Of a DNA stretch of 64,000 nt, positions 37,433 through 46,292 are shown piece by piece. Numbering within the stretch: the stretch's first letter is position 1; each line of letters starts with the position of its first letter. Made by a program: the position numbers and the translations under genes. Origin of the DNA: Pseudomonas gingeri (lineage in GTDB: Bacteria; Pseudomonadota; Gammaproteobacteria; Pseudomonadales; Pseudomonadaceae); the NCBI RefSeq assembly GCF_013386165.1, contig NZ_JACAOS010000017.1, positions 186,001 through 250,000 on the forward strand, read 5' to 3'. The notes below the pieces were generated by a model. The model did no database searches and was not told where the DNA came from. It worked only from the letters and a program-made list of their open reading frames with translations.

Positions 37433-37565
37433 GTGCGGCGGTTTCCTGTTGCAGTTGGCGCAGTTCGGTGCGGTCTTCGATTGCGCGACGAAATTCCATG
37501 CGGCGCTGATCTTCCTGCTGCCGACGGGTTTTAACGCTGCTTTGCTCTTCGTGGTGCCGGGCCAT
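37374..37565 (-). CDS. Small charged protein, PA3496-family-like (63 aa)
   Basis: 63-residue, very polar protein: MARHHEEQSSVKTRRQQEDQ then RRMEFRRAIEDRTELRQLQQ. The RRQxEDQRRMExRRAIE pattern matches, from memory, the PA3496 family (annotated elsewhere as putative envelope integrity protein). GGGAGACTCGAA precedes the ATG. The 3' end overlaps the pycR coding region by 59 bases on the opposite strand, so antisense interference is possible. Function not established. Confidence 0.6.
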   Translation of the reverse strand: MARHHEEQSSVKTRRQQEDQRRMEFRRAIEDRTELRQLQQETAALNYWQADSASDRRSAQPAR

Positions 37566-37662
37566 TTCGAGTCTCCCAGGTTGGATACGGGAGTTTCAAG
37601 ATGGACGTCCGGCGTTACGGTTTGGAGGCGCACCGATGACAGAACGATGAAATCGGGCGCGG

Positions 37663-38529
37663 TCAGTCGTCGAGGGCTTTTACCGACTTGGGCGACAGAC
37701 GCAGGCTGCGCAAGCTGCGCTTGACGCTCTTGAGGTGGTTGACCAGGCTCGGCCCACGGGCCATGGCCACGCCCATCGCCAGCACGTCGATCACCACCAG
37801 GTGAGCGATACGCGAGGTCAACGGCGTATAGATCTCGGTGTCCTCGTGCACGTCGATGGCCAGGTTCACCGTCGACAGCTCGGCCAAGGGCGTTTGGCTC
37901 GGGCACAGGGTGATCAGGGTCGCACCGCTCTCACGCACCAGGTTGGCGGTGATCAGCAGGTCCTTGGAGCGGCCCGACTGGGAGATGCAGATTGCCACGT
38001 CGGTGGGCTTGAGGGTGACCGCCGACATCGCCTGCATGTGCGGGTCGGAATACGCCGCCGCCGTCAGCAACAAGCGGAAGAATTTGTGCTGGGCATCCGC
38101 CGCCACCGCACCGGAAGCGCCAAAACCATAGAACTCCACGCGCTGCGCCGAGGACATCGCGGTCACGGCCCGTTGCAACGCGGCCGGGTCGAGCTTCTCG
38201 CGTACGTCCATCAGGGTATGCAGGGTGGTGTCGAAGATCTTCAGGCTGTAGTCCGCCACCGAATCGTCTTCGTGAATCGCGAACTGTCCGAAGCTGGCAC
38301 CGGCCGCCAGGCTCTGGGCCAGCTTCAGTTTCAGGTCCTGGAAACCCGAGCAACCGATGGCCCGGCAGAAACGCACGATGGTCGGTTCACTGATGCCCAC
38401 GCTGTGGGCCAGGTCGGCCATGGAACTGTGCATCACCGCCGCCGGATCGAGCAGGACGTGATCGGCGACCTTGAGCTCCGACTTGCGCAGCAGGTTGCGA
38501 GACTGGGCGATGTGTTGCAACAGATTCAA
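37663..38529 (-). CDS. hexR: RpiR-family regulator, HexR-type
   Basis: 288-residue repressor with an N-terminal RpiR helix-turn-helix (SMADLAHSVGISEPTIVRFCRAIGCSGFQDLKLKL, about residues 36-70) and a SIS sugar-phosphate-binding domain (FYGFGASGAVAADAQHKF; ICISQSGRSKDLL). HexR proteins sense 2-keto-3-deoxy-6-phosphogluconate and control glucose catabolism genes. Start codon is TTG (38529); no in-frame ATG gives the family N-terminus. A HexR-type palindrome lies at 38575-38593. Unlike the usual neighbourhood, no zwf gene is divergent here. It may be the second paralogue (as I recall PA5438/PP_5350) rather than the main HexR, so the symbol is provisional. Confidence 0.85.
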   Translation of the reverse strand: MNLLQHIAQSRNLLRKSELKVADHVLLDPAAVMHSSMADLAHSVGISEPTIVRFCRAIGCSGFQDLKLKLAQSLAAGASFGQFAIHEDDSVADYSLKIFDTTLHTLMDVREKLDPAALQRAVTAMSSAQRVEFYGFGASGAVAADAQHKFFRLLLTAAAYSDPHMQAMSAVTLKPTDVAICISQSGRSKDLLITANLVRESGATLITLCPSQTPLAELSTVNLAIDVHEDTEIYTPLTSRIAHLVVIDVLAMGVAMARGPSLVNHLKSVKRSLRSLRLSPKSVKALDD

Positions 38530-38574
38530 AGGTCTGGACTCATTGTTATGGGCGAACGCCTGGGATGTAGCAGT

Positions 38575-38593
38575 CTTGTAGTTATACTACAAG
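38575..38593. promoter_or_regulatory. HexR/RpiR operator
   Basis: CTTGTAGTTATACTACAAG is a perfect palindrome (8-3-8), matching the recalled HexR pattern TTGT...ACAA. It lies 45-64 bases upstream of the regulator start, consistent with autorepression. Confidence 0.7.
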
Positions 38594-38679
38594 AATTCGC
38601 GGATTGCCCGCTCCATTACGTAACTGGCCTCCCCACTGCCGTAGCGTGGGGAGCATGTAGCCGTTCCGATGGCCAACGC

Positions 38680-41547
38680 CTAGGGGAAGCCATTGCGCAA
38701 CAGCCGCATCAGTTCCTGCGCCGCCACCGGCCGGCTGATCAGGTAGCCCTGCACCTCATCGCAACCCTGGGCCTTGAGGAAATCCAGTTGCTCCTGGTTT
38801 TCCACACCCTCGGCCACCACCTTCAGTTCCAGGCTGTGAGCCATGGCGATGATCGCCCGGGTGATCGCCGCGTCTTCGCTGCCCTCGCCCAGGCCGCGGA
38901 TAAAGCTCTGGTCGATCTTCACGTAGTCCACCGGGAAGCGCTTGAGGTAACTCAGGGACGAATAGCCGGTGCCGAAGTCATCGATGGCCAGCTTCACCCC
39001 CAGGTCGCGCAGTTGCTGGAAGGTGGCGATGATGTGTTCGACGCTGTCGAGCAACTGGCTTTCCGTCAGTTCAAGCTCCAGCAACTCCGGGGCCAGACCG
39101 GTTTCCTCCAGCACCTGGCGCACCAGGCTGACCAGCTTGCCCTGGCGCAACTGGTGCACCGAGAGGTTCACCGACACCCGGATCGGCGCCAGCCCCTCGC
39201 GCTGCCACTCACAGGCCTGCCAGCAGGCCTGGCGCAGGACGATTTCACCGATCGGTCCGATCAGCCCGGTTTCTTCGGCCAGGCCGATAAAGTCCGCCGG
39301 CGGTACCTGGCCGAGGGTCGGATGCTCCCAACGCACCAGCGCCTCGGCGGCGTTCACCCGGCCGGTGGCCAGGCACAGCTTGGGTTGGTAGAAGACGATC
39401 AGTTGTTGCTCTTCAATGGCCTTGCGCAGCTGGTTCTCCAGCTGCAAACGCTCCAGGGTGCTGGCCTGCAGGCTGTCGGTGTAGAACTGGAAGTTGTTCC
39501 CGCCCAGGTGCTTGGCGTGCTGCATGGCGATATTCGACTGGCTGAGCAACACCGGGATTTCCCGCGCATTGTCCGGCAGCAAGCTGATGCCCATGGACGC
39601 GCTGACCACCAATTCGTGCCCATCGATGGTCACCGGCACCCGCAGCTTGCTGAGCAGGCGGGTCGCCACCCGGGCCAGGCTGGAGAGGTTGCCGTAGGCG
39701 TCGAACAACACCGCGAACTCATCCCCGGACAACCGCGCGATGGTGTTGGCTTCCGGCAAGGCATTGACCAGGCGCCGGGCCATCTGCTGCAGCAACTGGT
39801 CGGCGATTTCATGGCCCAGGCTGTCGTTGAGCAATTTGAAACGGTCCAGGTTGATGTGCAGCAACGCCAGGCTGCGGCCGCCCTGGCGAACCTGCTGATG
39901 GGCGTCGCGCAAGCGCTCGCGGAACAACGAACGATTGGCCAGTCCCGTCAGCTCGTCGTAGTGAGTCAGGTAGCGCATGCGCTCTTCGGACTCGCGCCGG
40001 GCCGACAGATCGGCGAAAAAGCCGACGATATGACCGACATTGCCCCGCGTATCGCGCACCACATTCAGTTGCAGCCATTGCGGGTACAACTCGCCGTTCT
40101 TGCGCGCCTCGACCAACTCACCCTGCCAGCTGCCGTGCTGCTCCAGGGCCTGATGGATGGTCGAATAGTGGCGCCGGGCATCGCGACTGCCCGGCAAGTC
40201 GATCACATTGCGCCCGAGCATGTCCTCGGGCAGGTAGCCGGTCACCTGGCTGAAGGCCTGGTTGATCGCCAGCAAGGTGTAATTCGGGTCGAAAATCACG
40301 ATGCCTTCGCTGGCCGCTTCGAAGACCGTCGCAGCCAATTGGCGCTGGGCTTCCTGTTCCTTGTGCGCGCTGATATCGCGGCGGGTGCCGACCATGCGCA
40401 GCACGCGACCGCTGCCGGAGCGCTCGACCGCCCGTCCACGGTCTTCGATCCAGACCCAATGGCCATCGCCATGCCGGATCCGGTATTCAATCTGATAATC
40501 CTCGCTGCGGCCCTTCAAGTGTTCCACCAACGCGCGCTTGAGCGTCGGCACATCGTCGGGGTGCAGACGTGGCTTGAGGTGGCTGAGCATCGCCGTCACG
40601 TATTTCGGGTCGAGGCCGAACAGCTCCTTGAGCTGGGTGTGATGGACTTCGTCGGTCTGCAGATTCCAGTCCCACAGCCCCAGTTCGCTGGCCTGCAGGG
40701 CCAGGGCCAGGCGCGCTTCGCTTTTGCTCAGGGCCCGGTTCGCCACGTCCAGCTCCAGGCTGCGCTGGACCACCCGGCCCTCCAGGCCAACCTGGGCGTC
40801 ACGCAACTCCTGTTCGGCGCGGCGACGCTGTTCGATTTCCCGCGCCAGTTCGTGGTTCAGCTGTTCGCTGCGGGCATGGGCGTGTTGCAGGCTCTCGATC
40901 AGTGCCTGGTTCTGGAAGCGCCGCAACAGGCCGCGCTGGATCAGCCGGTTGACCTGCAAGGCCACCACACTCAGTGATACCAGCAGAATCAGCCCCAGCC
41001 AGCCCCAGCCTTGTTGCTCCTCGGTACCGCCCCAGAACAGGTAGCCGATGGCCGGCAACAGGCACGGCAGGGTAAAGGTCAGGAACGCCGGGATGCTCAC
41101 GGCGTAGGCCACACTGGCGGAGAGGGTCGCGGCACCGATCAGGCCGAAGACCCAGGCCTGCTGGAGAAAACTGTCGGTGGGCACCAGGGCGATGCCGGCG
41201 CAGGCCAGGGTCAGGCCGCTGACCGCCGAACCCAACAGGAACGTCCGCCGCCAGATCGGCTGGGCCTGCCGACTGGGCATCGCCGAATCGAACGCCGCCA
41301 CCTGGATCACGCGCAAGGCCACCAGCGCCATCAACCACACCAGCCAAACGCTGACCAGCAGATAACGCTGCGGGCTCCAGAGCAACCAGGCGCAGACCAG
41401 ACCGTTCAACAACATGAATAAAGTCGGCAACAACGACCCCTGGTACAGCAGGCGCGTACGCTCGACCGTCAGCTCAGTGGCGAATTGCTTGCGGATAACC
41501 CGCCCAGCCACCATCGGGGGGCTCAGCGCGTCGAAGCTCTGGGTCAT
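38680..41547 (-). CDS. GGDEF-EAL cyclic-di-GMP enzyme with membrane and PAS domains
   Basis: 955-residue protein from the ATG at 41547 (MTQSFDALSPP). The N-terminal half begins with about six hydrophobic segments (residues about 30-210), then a coiled-coil stretch and two PAS/PAC units (WDWNLQTDEVHH; VFEAASEGIVIFDPNYTLLAINQAF). The GGDEF domain carries RLSGDEF near residue 604, a Ser-for-Gly variant usually still compatible with activity. The EAL domain has EALVRW near 733, VNLSVHQL, and IDDFGTGYSSLSYLKRFPVDYVKID, so the phosphodiesterase residues look intact. Net activity cannot be predicted. Sits next to uvrD as in other pseudomonads (PA5442-like, recalled). Confidence 0.9.
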   Translation of the reverse strand: MTQSFDALSPPMVAGRVIRKQFATELTVERTRLLYQGSLLPTLFMLLNGLVCAWLLWSPQRYLLVSVWLVWLMALVALRVIQVAAFDSAMPSRQAQPIWRRTFLLGSAVSGLTLACAGIALVPTDSFLQQAWVFGLIGAATLSASVAYAVSIPAFLTFTLPCLLPAIGYLFWGGTEEQQGWGWLGLILLVSLSVVALQVNRLIQRGLLRRFQNQALIESLQHAHARSEQLNHELAREIEQRRRAEQELRDAQVGLEGRVVQRSLELDVANRALSKSEARLALALQASELGLWDWNLQTDEVHHTQLKELFGLDPKYVTAMLSHLKPRLHPDDVPTLKRALVEHLKGRSEDYQIEYRIRHGDGHWVWIEDRGRAVERSGSGRVLRMVGTRRDISAHKEQEAQRQLAATVFEAASEGIVIFDPNYTLLAINQAFSQVTGYLPEDMLGRNVIDLPGSRDARRHYSTIHQALEQHGSWQGELVEARKNGELYPQWLQLNVVRDTRGNVGHIVGFFADLSARRESEERMRYLTHYDELTGLANRSLFRERLRDAHQQVRQGGRSLALLHINLDRFKLLNDSLGHEIADQLLQQMARRLVNALPEANTIARLSGDEFAVLFDAYGNLSSLARVATRLLSKLRVPVTIDGHELVVSASMGISLLPDNAREIPVLLSQSNIAMQHAKHLGGNNFQFYTDSLQASTLERLQLENQLRKAIEEQQLIVFYQPKLCLATGRVNAAEALVRWEHPTLGQVPPADFIGLAEETGLIGPIGEIVLRQACWQACEWQREGLAPIRVSVNLSVHQLRQGKLVSLVRQVLEETGLAPELLELELTESQLLDSVEHIIATFQQLRDLGVKLAIDDFGTGYSSLSYLKRFPVDYVKIDQSFIRGLGEGSEDAAITRAIIAMAHSLELKVVAEGVENQEQLDFLKAQGCDEVQGYLISRPVAAQELMRLLRNGFP

Positions 41548-41858
41548 GGGCAGTATTCTTATAATGGTTAGCCATAAACGTGGCAGGAGCATACACAAGC
41601 ATCCGGCCGGACCAAACTGCCCCAGGTCATAAAATGTAATGAATTAACCGGGGCCCTGCCCCCTTGTGCAGGGCCAGAGCAAGACACGGCGCCGCCTGTA
41701 GCCAATGACTGACCGGTCGTCATAGCTGATCTTTTTTATCCGCCGAGGCCCCCGACAACCTGCGCCCTCCTCAATCCCCTACAGGGGATTGAGGTCCCAC
41801 GTCGCCCCGCTCAGCATTAGGGTTTGCCCGCCCAGGCCCGGCACCCTAGAATGCGGCG
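41548..41858. other. 311-base divergent intergenic region upstream of uvrD
   Basis: Holds two hairpins: GGCCCTGC/GCAGGGCC (41652-41659 with 41668-41675) and CCTCAATCCCC/GGGGATTGAGG (41769-41779 with 41784-41794), the second 65 bases before the uvrD start. No convincing LexA box and no gene were seen. Confidence 0.5.
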
Positions 41859-44042
41859 ATGCGCGATGATCTCTCCTTTTTGCTGAATTCCCTCAACGAT
41901 GCCCAACGCCAGGCCGTAGCCGCCCCCGTTGGCCGTCAGTTGGTTCTGGCCGGTGCCGGCTCGGGTAAAACCCGGGTGCTGGTGCACCGTATCGCCTGGT
42001 TGATCCAGGTCGAAAACGCCTCGTCCCATTCGATCCTGTCGGTGACCTTCACCAACAAGGCCGCTGCCGAGATGCGCCATCGCATCGAGCAGTTGCTGGG
42101 CATCAGCCCGGCCGGCATGTGGGTCGGCACCTTCCACGGCCTGGCGCACCGCCTGTTGCGGGCGCACTGGCAGGAAGCCGGCCTGAGCCAGACTTTCCAG
42201 ATCCTCGACAGCGACGACCAGCAACGGCTGGTCAAGCGGGTGATCCGCGACCTCGGCCTCGACGAGCAGCGCTGGCCGGCCCGCCAGGCCCAGTGGTTCA
42301 TCAACGGCCAGAAAGACGAAGGCCTGCGGCCCAAGCACATCCAGGCCAGCGGCGACCTGTTCCTGGCGACCATGCGCAGCATCTATGAAGCCTACGAGGC
42401 CGCCTGCGCGCGCGCCAACGTGATCGACTTCTCCGAACTGCTGCTGCGCGCCCTGGACCTGTGGCGCGACCACCCGGGCCTGCTGGCGCACTACCAGAAG
42501 CGCTTCCGGCACATCCTGGTGGACGAGTTCCAGGACACCAACGCCGTGCAGTACGCCTGGTTGCGCCTGCTGGCCCAGGGCGGCGACAGCCTGATGGTGG
42601 TCGGCGACGACGACCAGTCGATCTACGGCTGGCGCGGCGCGAAAATCGAGAACATCCACCAGTATTCCGCCGACTTCGCGGACGCCGTGACCATCCGTCT
42701 GGAGCAGAACTACCGCTCCACGGCCGGCATCCTCAAGGCCGCCAACGCCCTGATCGCCCACAACACCGGGCGCCTGGGCAAGGAGTTGTGGACCGATGGT
42801 GGCGATGGCGAGGCGATCAACCTCTATGCCGCCTTCAACGAACATGACGAAGCGCGCTACGTGGTGGAAACCATCGAAAGCGCCCTGAAAACCGGCCTGG
42901 CCCGTAGCGATATCGCCATCCTGTATCGCTCCAACGCCCAATCCCGGGTACTTGAAGAAGCCTTGCTGCGCGAACGTATCCCGTACCGCATCTACGGCGG
43001 CCAGCGCTTCTTCGAACGGGCTGAAATCAAGAACGCCATGGCCTACCTGCGCCTGCTGGAAGGCCGTGGCAACGACGCGGCGCTGGAACGGGTGATCAAC
43101 GTCCCGGCCCGTGGGATCGGCGAGAAAACCGTCGAGGCCATTCGCGAACACGCCCGCCACAGCGAACTGTCGATGTGGGAAGCCATGCGCCAACTGGTTG
43201 CCAACAAAGGCCTGACCGGCCGTGCCGCCGGGGCGCTGGGGGTATTTGTCGAACTGATCGAGGACCTGGCGACGAAAACCCGGGAAATGCCGCTGCACCT
43301 GATGACCCAAGTGGTCATCGAGCAGTCCGGACTGATCGCCTACCACGAAGCGGAAAAAGGCGAGAAAGGCCAGGCCCGGGTGGAAAACCTCGAGGAACTG
43401 GTCAGCGCCGCACGTAACTTCGAAGCCGCCGAAGAAGACGCCGAGCTTACGCCGCTGGCCGCCTTCCTCGGCCACGCGTCGTTGGAGGCCGGCGACACCC
43501 AGGCCGACGAACACGAAGACAGCGTTCAACTGATGACCCTGCACAGCGCCAAGGGCCTGGAATTCCCCTATGTGTTCCTGGTGGGCATGGAAGAAGGCCT
43601 GTTCCCCCACAAGATGAGCCTGGAAGAACCCGGCCGCCTTGAGGAAGAACGCCGGCTGGCCTACGTGGGCATCACCCGGGCGATGCAGAACCTGGTACTG
43701 ACCTACGCCGAGACCCGCCGCCTGTACGGCAGCGAGACCTACAACAAGGTCTCGCGCTTCGTACGCGAAGTGCCGAAAGGCCTGATTCAGGAAGTGCGCC
43801 TGTCCAACAGCGTCAGCCGACCGTTCGGCGGCGCCCAGGCCCAGGTCAGCAGCAGCCTGTTCGGCGGCAGCGATATTCCGGATACCGGTTTCAGCCTTGG
43901 CCAGACCGTGCGCCACAGCCTCTTCGGCGACGGCGTGATCCTCAACTTCGAAGGCGCCGGTGCCCAGGCCCGGGTCCAGGTGAATTTCAGCGAAGGCAGC
44001 AAATGGCTGATGCTCGGCTACGCCAAGCTGGAAGCGGTCTAG
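41859..44042 (+). CDS. uvrD: DNA helicase II
   Basis: 727-residue superfamily 1A 3'-5' helicase of nucleotide excision and mismatch repair. It opens LNSLNDAQRQAVAAPVGRQLVLAGAGSGKT (Q motif and Walker A), has DEFQDTNAVQYAWLRLL (motif II), GDDDQSIYGWRGA (motif III), QNYRST (IV), MTLHSAKGLEFPYVFLVGMEEG (V) and EERRLAYVGITRAMQNL (VI). The C-terminus has the tudor-like RNA polymerase-binding region (GQTVRHSLFGDGVILNFEG). Length is normal for UvrD. Followed by an EamA gene 57 bases on. Confidence 0.97.
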   Translation: MRDDLSFLLNSLNDAQRQAVAAPVGRQLVLAGAGSGKTRVLVHRIAWLIQVENASSHSILSVTFTNKAAAEMRHRIEQLLGISPAGMWVGTFHGLAHRLLRAHWQEAGLSQTFQILDSDDQQRLVKRVIRDLGLDEQRWPARQAQWFINGQKDEGLRPKHIQASGDLFLATMRSIYEAYEAACARANVIDFSELLLRALDLWRDHPGLLAHYQKRFRHILVDEFQDTNAVQYAWLRLLAQGGDSLMVVGDDDQSIYGWRGAKIENIHQYSADFADAVTIRLEQNYRSTAGILKAANALIAHNTGRLGKELWTDGGDGEAINLYAAFNEHDEARYVVETIESALKTGLARSDIAILYRSNAQSRVLEEALLRERIPYRIYGGQRFFERAEIKNAMAYLRLLEGRGNDAALERVINVPARGIGEKTVEAIREHARHSELSMWEAMRQLVANKGLTGRAAGALGVFVELIEDLATKTREMPLHLMTQVVIEQSGLIAYHEAEKGEKGQARVENLEELVSAARNFEAAEEDAELTPLAAFLGHASLEAGDTQADEHEDSVQLMTLHSAKGLEFPYVFLVGMEEGLFPHKMSLEEPGRLEEERRLAYVGITRAMQNLVLTYAETRRLYGSETYNKVSRFVREVPKGLIQEVRLSNSVSRPFGGAQAQVSSSLFGGSDIPDTGFSLGQTVRHSLFGDGVILNFEGAGAQARVQVNFSEGSKWLMLGYAKLEAV

Positions 44043-44099
44043 TTGTGGCAAGGGGGCTGGAAGTACCGCCCCCTCATTCAATCGAGGTCGTGACATAGC

Positions 44100-44540
44100 A
44101 TGGGTTCAGGCTTCTTTTCCTCGTGGACATTCTGGGCCCTGCTGTCGGCGACCTTCGCCGCCCTGACGGCGATTTTCGCCAAGATCGGCATCGACAACGT
44201 CAACTCGGACTTCGCCACCCTGCTGCGAACTATCGTGGTATTGGTCAGCCTGGCCTTGATTTTGTACGCAACGGGCCAATATCAGTCATTGAGTTCGATT
44301 TCCGCCAAGAGCTATCTGTTCCTGCTGTTATCGGGCCTGGCCACCGGCGCCTCATGGTTGTGCTACTTCCGTGCGCTGAAGGTCGGCCCGGCTTCGCTGG
44401 TGGCTCCGGTGGACAAGCTCAGCGTGGTGTTTGTCGCCGTGATCAGCGTACTGCTGCTGGGCGAGAAGCTCGACCTGCGCCAATGGGGCGGTATCGGCCT
44501 GATTACCGCCGGCGTGGTCATGCTGGCTCTCCGACGCTAA
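44100..44540 (+). CDS. EamA-family membrane transporter, single-repeat
   Basis: 146-residue protein with about five transmembrane helices, i.e. one EamA/DMT repeat, against the ten-helix two-repeat proteins. Motifs: ATFAALTAIFAKIGIDNVNSD at the start, ASWLCYFRALKVGPASLVAPVDKLSVVFVAVISVLLLGEKL at the end. Such short members act as homo- or heterodimers and are often small-molecule exporters (family knowledge). Substrate unknown. Same strand as uvrD, possibly cotranscribed. Confidence 0.9.
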   Translation: MGSGFFSSWTFWALLSATFAALTAIFAKIGIDNVNSDFATLLRTIVVLVSLALILYATGQYQSLSSISAKSYLFLLLSGLATGASWLCYFRALKVGPASLVAPVDKLSVVFVAVISVLLLGEKLDLRQWGGIGLITAGVVMLALRR

Positions 44541-44731
44541 TCGGAAACATTTCGCACAGAGTTTATCGACTCGCCTTACGCGACAAACGGCATCGGCGCT
44601 ATAGCCTTTCATGAAACCTTCAGGTGGTGCATGAGAGGATCAGGCAAAAGCCGGAAACACTCTCTCGCTAGCCAGTAACATTTCACCTGTGCAGTATGGC
44701 GCGCGTGCACTCCACAAACGGGAATACCCTT

Positions 44732-45601
44732 ATGCAACGTTTTCTCAGTATCGCCTTGGCGCTTGTCATCGGTCTGACGATGAGCCTCGACGCGAACGCC
44801 AAACGCTTCGGCGGTGGCAAAAGCATGGGTTCGGCACCCAGCCATCAAACCAGCCAAATGGCCCCTTCCGCCGGTGTCGGCGGTGCTGCCGCAACCGCAG
44901 GTGCTGCCGGTGCCGCGGGCGCTGCTGCCAAAGCCGGCGGCGCTTCGCGCTGGCTCGGCCCTCTGGCCGGCATCGCCGCCGGTGGCCTGCTCGCCTCCAT
45001 GTTCATGGGCGGCGGCTTCCAGGGCATGCAGTTCTTCGACATCCTGATCATGGCGGTCATCGCCTTCATGATCTTCCGCTTCATTGCCGCCCGTCGACGC
45101 AAGCAACAGGAGCACATGGCTCCAGCCGGTGCGCCGTTCCAGCGTGAAGTGTTCGAGCAGCAGGCCCAGCCGCAGAACTCGATCTTCGGCGGTTCCGCCC
45201 CTGTTGCCCAACGCCGCGCAATCGTCGCACCGGCCTGGTTCAACGAGGAGCGCTTCCTGGAAGCTGCCCGCAGCCACTTCCAGGCCCTGCAGCAGCACTG
45301 GGACGCCAACGAGATGGACAAGATCGCCGAGTTCGTCACCCCGCAGATGCTGCAGTTCCTGAAACAGGAGCGCGCGAATGAAGGCGACGGCTTCCAGTCC
45401 ACCTACATCGACAACCTGCACGTGCAGTTGGACGGCCTGGACGATCGCGCCGACAAGACCATCGCCACCCTGACTTTCAGCGGTGTGTCGAAGAACTCGC
45501 GTTTCGACCAGGGCGAAGCCTTCAGCGAAAGCTGGAACATGGAGCGCCCACAAGGCGACAACCAGCCTTGGCTGGTGGCCGGTATCCGCCAGAACGGCTG
45601 A
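44732..45601 (+). CDS. Tim44-like domain membrane protein
   Basis: 289-residue protein. Signal peptide or anchor MQRFLSIALALVIGLTMSLDANA, a Gly/Ala-rich low-complexity section (about residues 45-75), one or two hydrophobic segments (LAGIAAGGLLASMFMGGGF; FDILIMAVIAFMIFRFIA, near residues 80-120), then a soluble Tim44-like domain (about 165-289; ARSHFQALQQHWDANEMDKIAEFVTPQM). The start at 44732 follows ACGGGAATACCC. Tim44-like domains are related to the SnoaL/NTF2 fold; in bacteria their role is not settled. A terminator follows at 45632. Confidence 0.85.
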   Translation: MQRFLSIALALVIGLTMSLDANAKRFGGGKSMGSAPSHQTSQMAPSAGVGGAAATAGAAGAAGAAAKAGGASRWLGPLAGIAAGGLLASMFMGGGFQGMQFFDILIMAVIAFMIFRFIAARRRKQQEHMAPAGAPFQREVFEQQAQPQNSIFGGSAPVAQRRAIVAPAWFNEERFLEAARSHFQALQQHWDANEMDKIAEFVTPQMLQFLKQERANEGDGFQSTYIDNLHVQLDGLDDRADKTIATLTFSGVSKNSRFDQGEAFSESWNMERPQGDNQPWLVAGIRQNG

Positions 45602-45631
45602 TCCACCGCGCGCGCTGAAAAAAGCTACAAG

Positions 45632-45656
45632 AGCCCCGGACCTGTCCGGGGCTTTC
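45632..45656 (+). terminator. Terminator after the Tim44-like gene
   Basis: AGCCCCGGA (45632-45640) and TCCGGGGCT (45645-45653) perfect 9-bp stem with a 4-nt loop, then a short TTT run. Confidence 0.8.
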
Positions 45657-45738
45657 GCATTTCACAATTGTACTTTTTGCAAGCTACTGTATAAGACCCG
45701 GGATACGAACCGCGCCATAAAGCAAGAGGATTGAGGCC

Positions 45739-46146
45739 GTGGAAGAAGTCATTGAACAATTGCGTGAAGCCAACGAACCCGTACCGGTGCCTTTGGAGTT
45801 GCCCGACGAGGATCAATTGGTCGAAATCGAGGAGGAGTTGTTCATCAACATCCCCTTCGTTTTCAAGGAATTCCTGCTGACCGTCAGTGACGTGGTCTAT
45901 GGCAGCCTGGAACCGGTGACCGTCACCGATCCGCAATCGCACACCTACCTGCCGGAAGTCGCGGCTAATGCCTGGGACAGTGGTGTGCCGCGGGAGCTGA
46001 TCCCGATCTGCCAGGATGGTGAGGACTACTACTGCGTCGAGGAAGACGGCACCGTGGTGCTGTGGTCCGGCGAAGAAGAGCTGATCACCGAGGAGTCCTG
46101 GGAATCGGTCTGGCACTGGGCGCGGGATGTCTGGCTGGAAAGCTGA
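45739..46146 (+). CDS. SMI1/KNR4-family protein
   Basis: 135-residue acidic protein, starting at GTG 45739. It has the SMI1/KNR4 layout: EDQLVEIEEELFINIPFVFKEFLLTVSDVVYG (N-terminal motif, peptide binding in the eukaryotic prototype) then PICQDGEDYYCVEEDGTVVLWSGEEE. In bacteria many members are immunity proteins to polymorphic toxins, but no toxin gene is adjacent and this one sits in conserved core context, so a housekeeping role is as likely. Function unknown. Confidence 0.82.
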   Translation: MEEVIEQLREANEPVPVPLELPDEDQLVEIEEELFINIPFVFKEFLLTVSDVVYGSLEPVTVTDPQSHTYLPEVAANAWDSGVPRELIPICQDGEDYYCVEEDGTVVLWSGEEELITEESWESVWHWARDVWLES

Positions 46147-46172
46147 TCAACTCTTGATCGACGCCGACTCCT

Positions 46173-46273
46173 TGTAGGAGCCGGCTTGCTGGCGATAGCG
46201 ATTTCACGGGCACCCACGATCTGTCGTCGTATGGCCGCCTCTGGCGGATCGCGAGCAAGCTTGCTCCTACAGG
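46173..46273. repeat. REPIN (two inverted REPs)
   Basis: TTGTAGGAGCCGGCTTGCTG at the left, GCAAGCTTGCTCCTACAGG at the right, in the convergent gap between the SMI1-like gene and the antiporter gene. Confidence 0.88.
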
Positions 46274-46292
46274 CGAGAGTTGGGGGTAGGGT

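Noticed and set aside
37735..40977. A 1080-codon open frame on the plus strand opposite the HexR-type and GGDEF-EAL genes
   Set aside because: It mirrors two intact genes on the other strand, has His/Gln/Arg-rich antisense composition and no domain; a product of high third-position GC.
41548..41858. LexA/SOS box upstream of uvrD
   Set aside because: CCTGTAGCCAATGACTG near 41695 shares only CTGT with the consensus and lacks the inverted CAG half at the right spacing.
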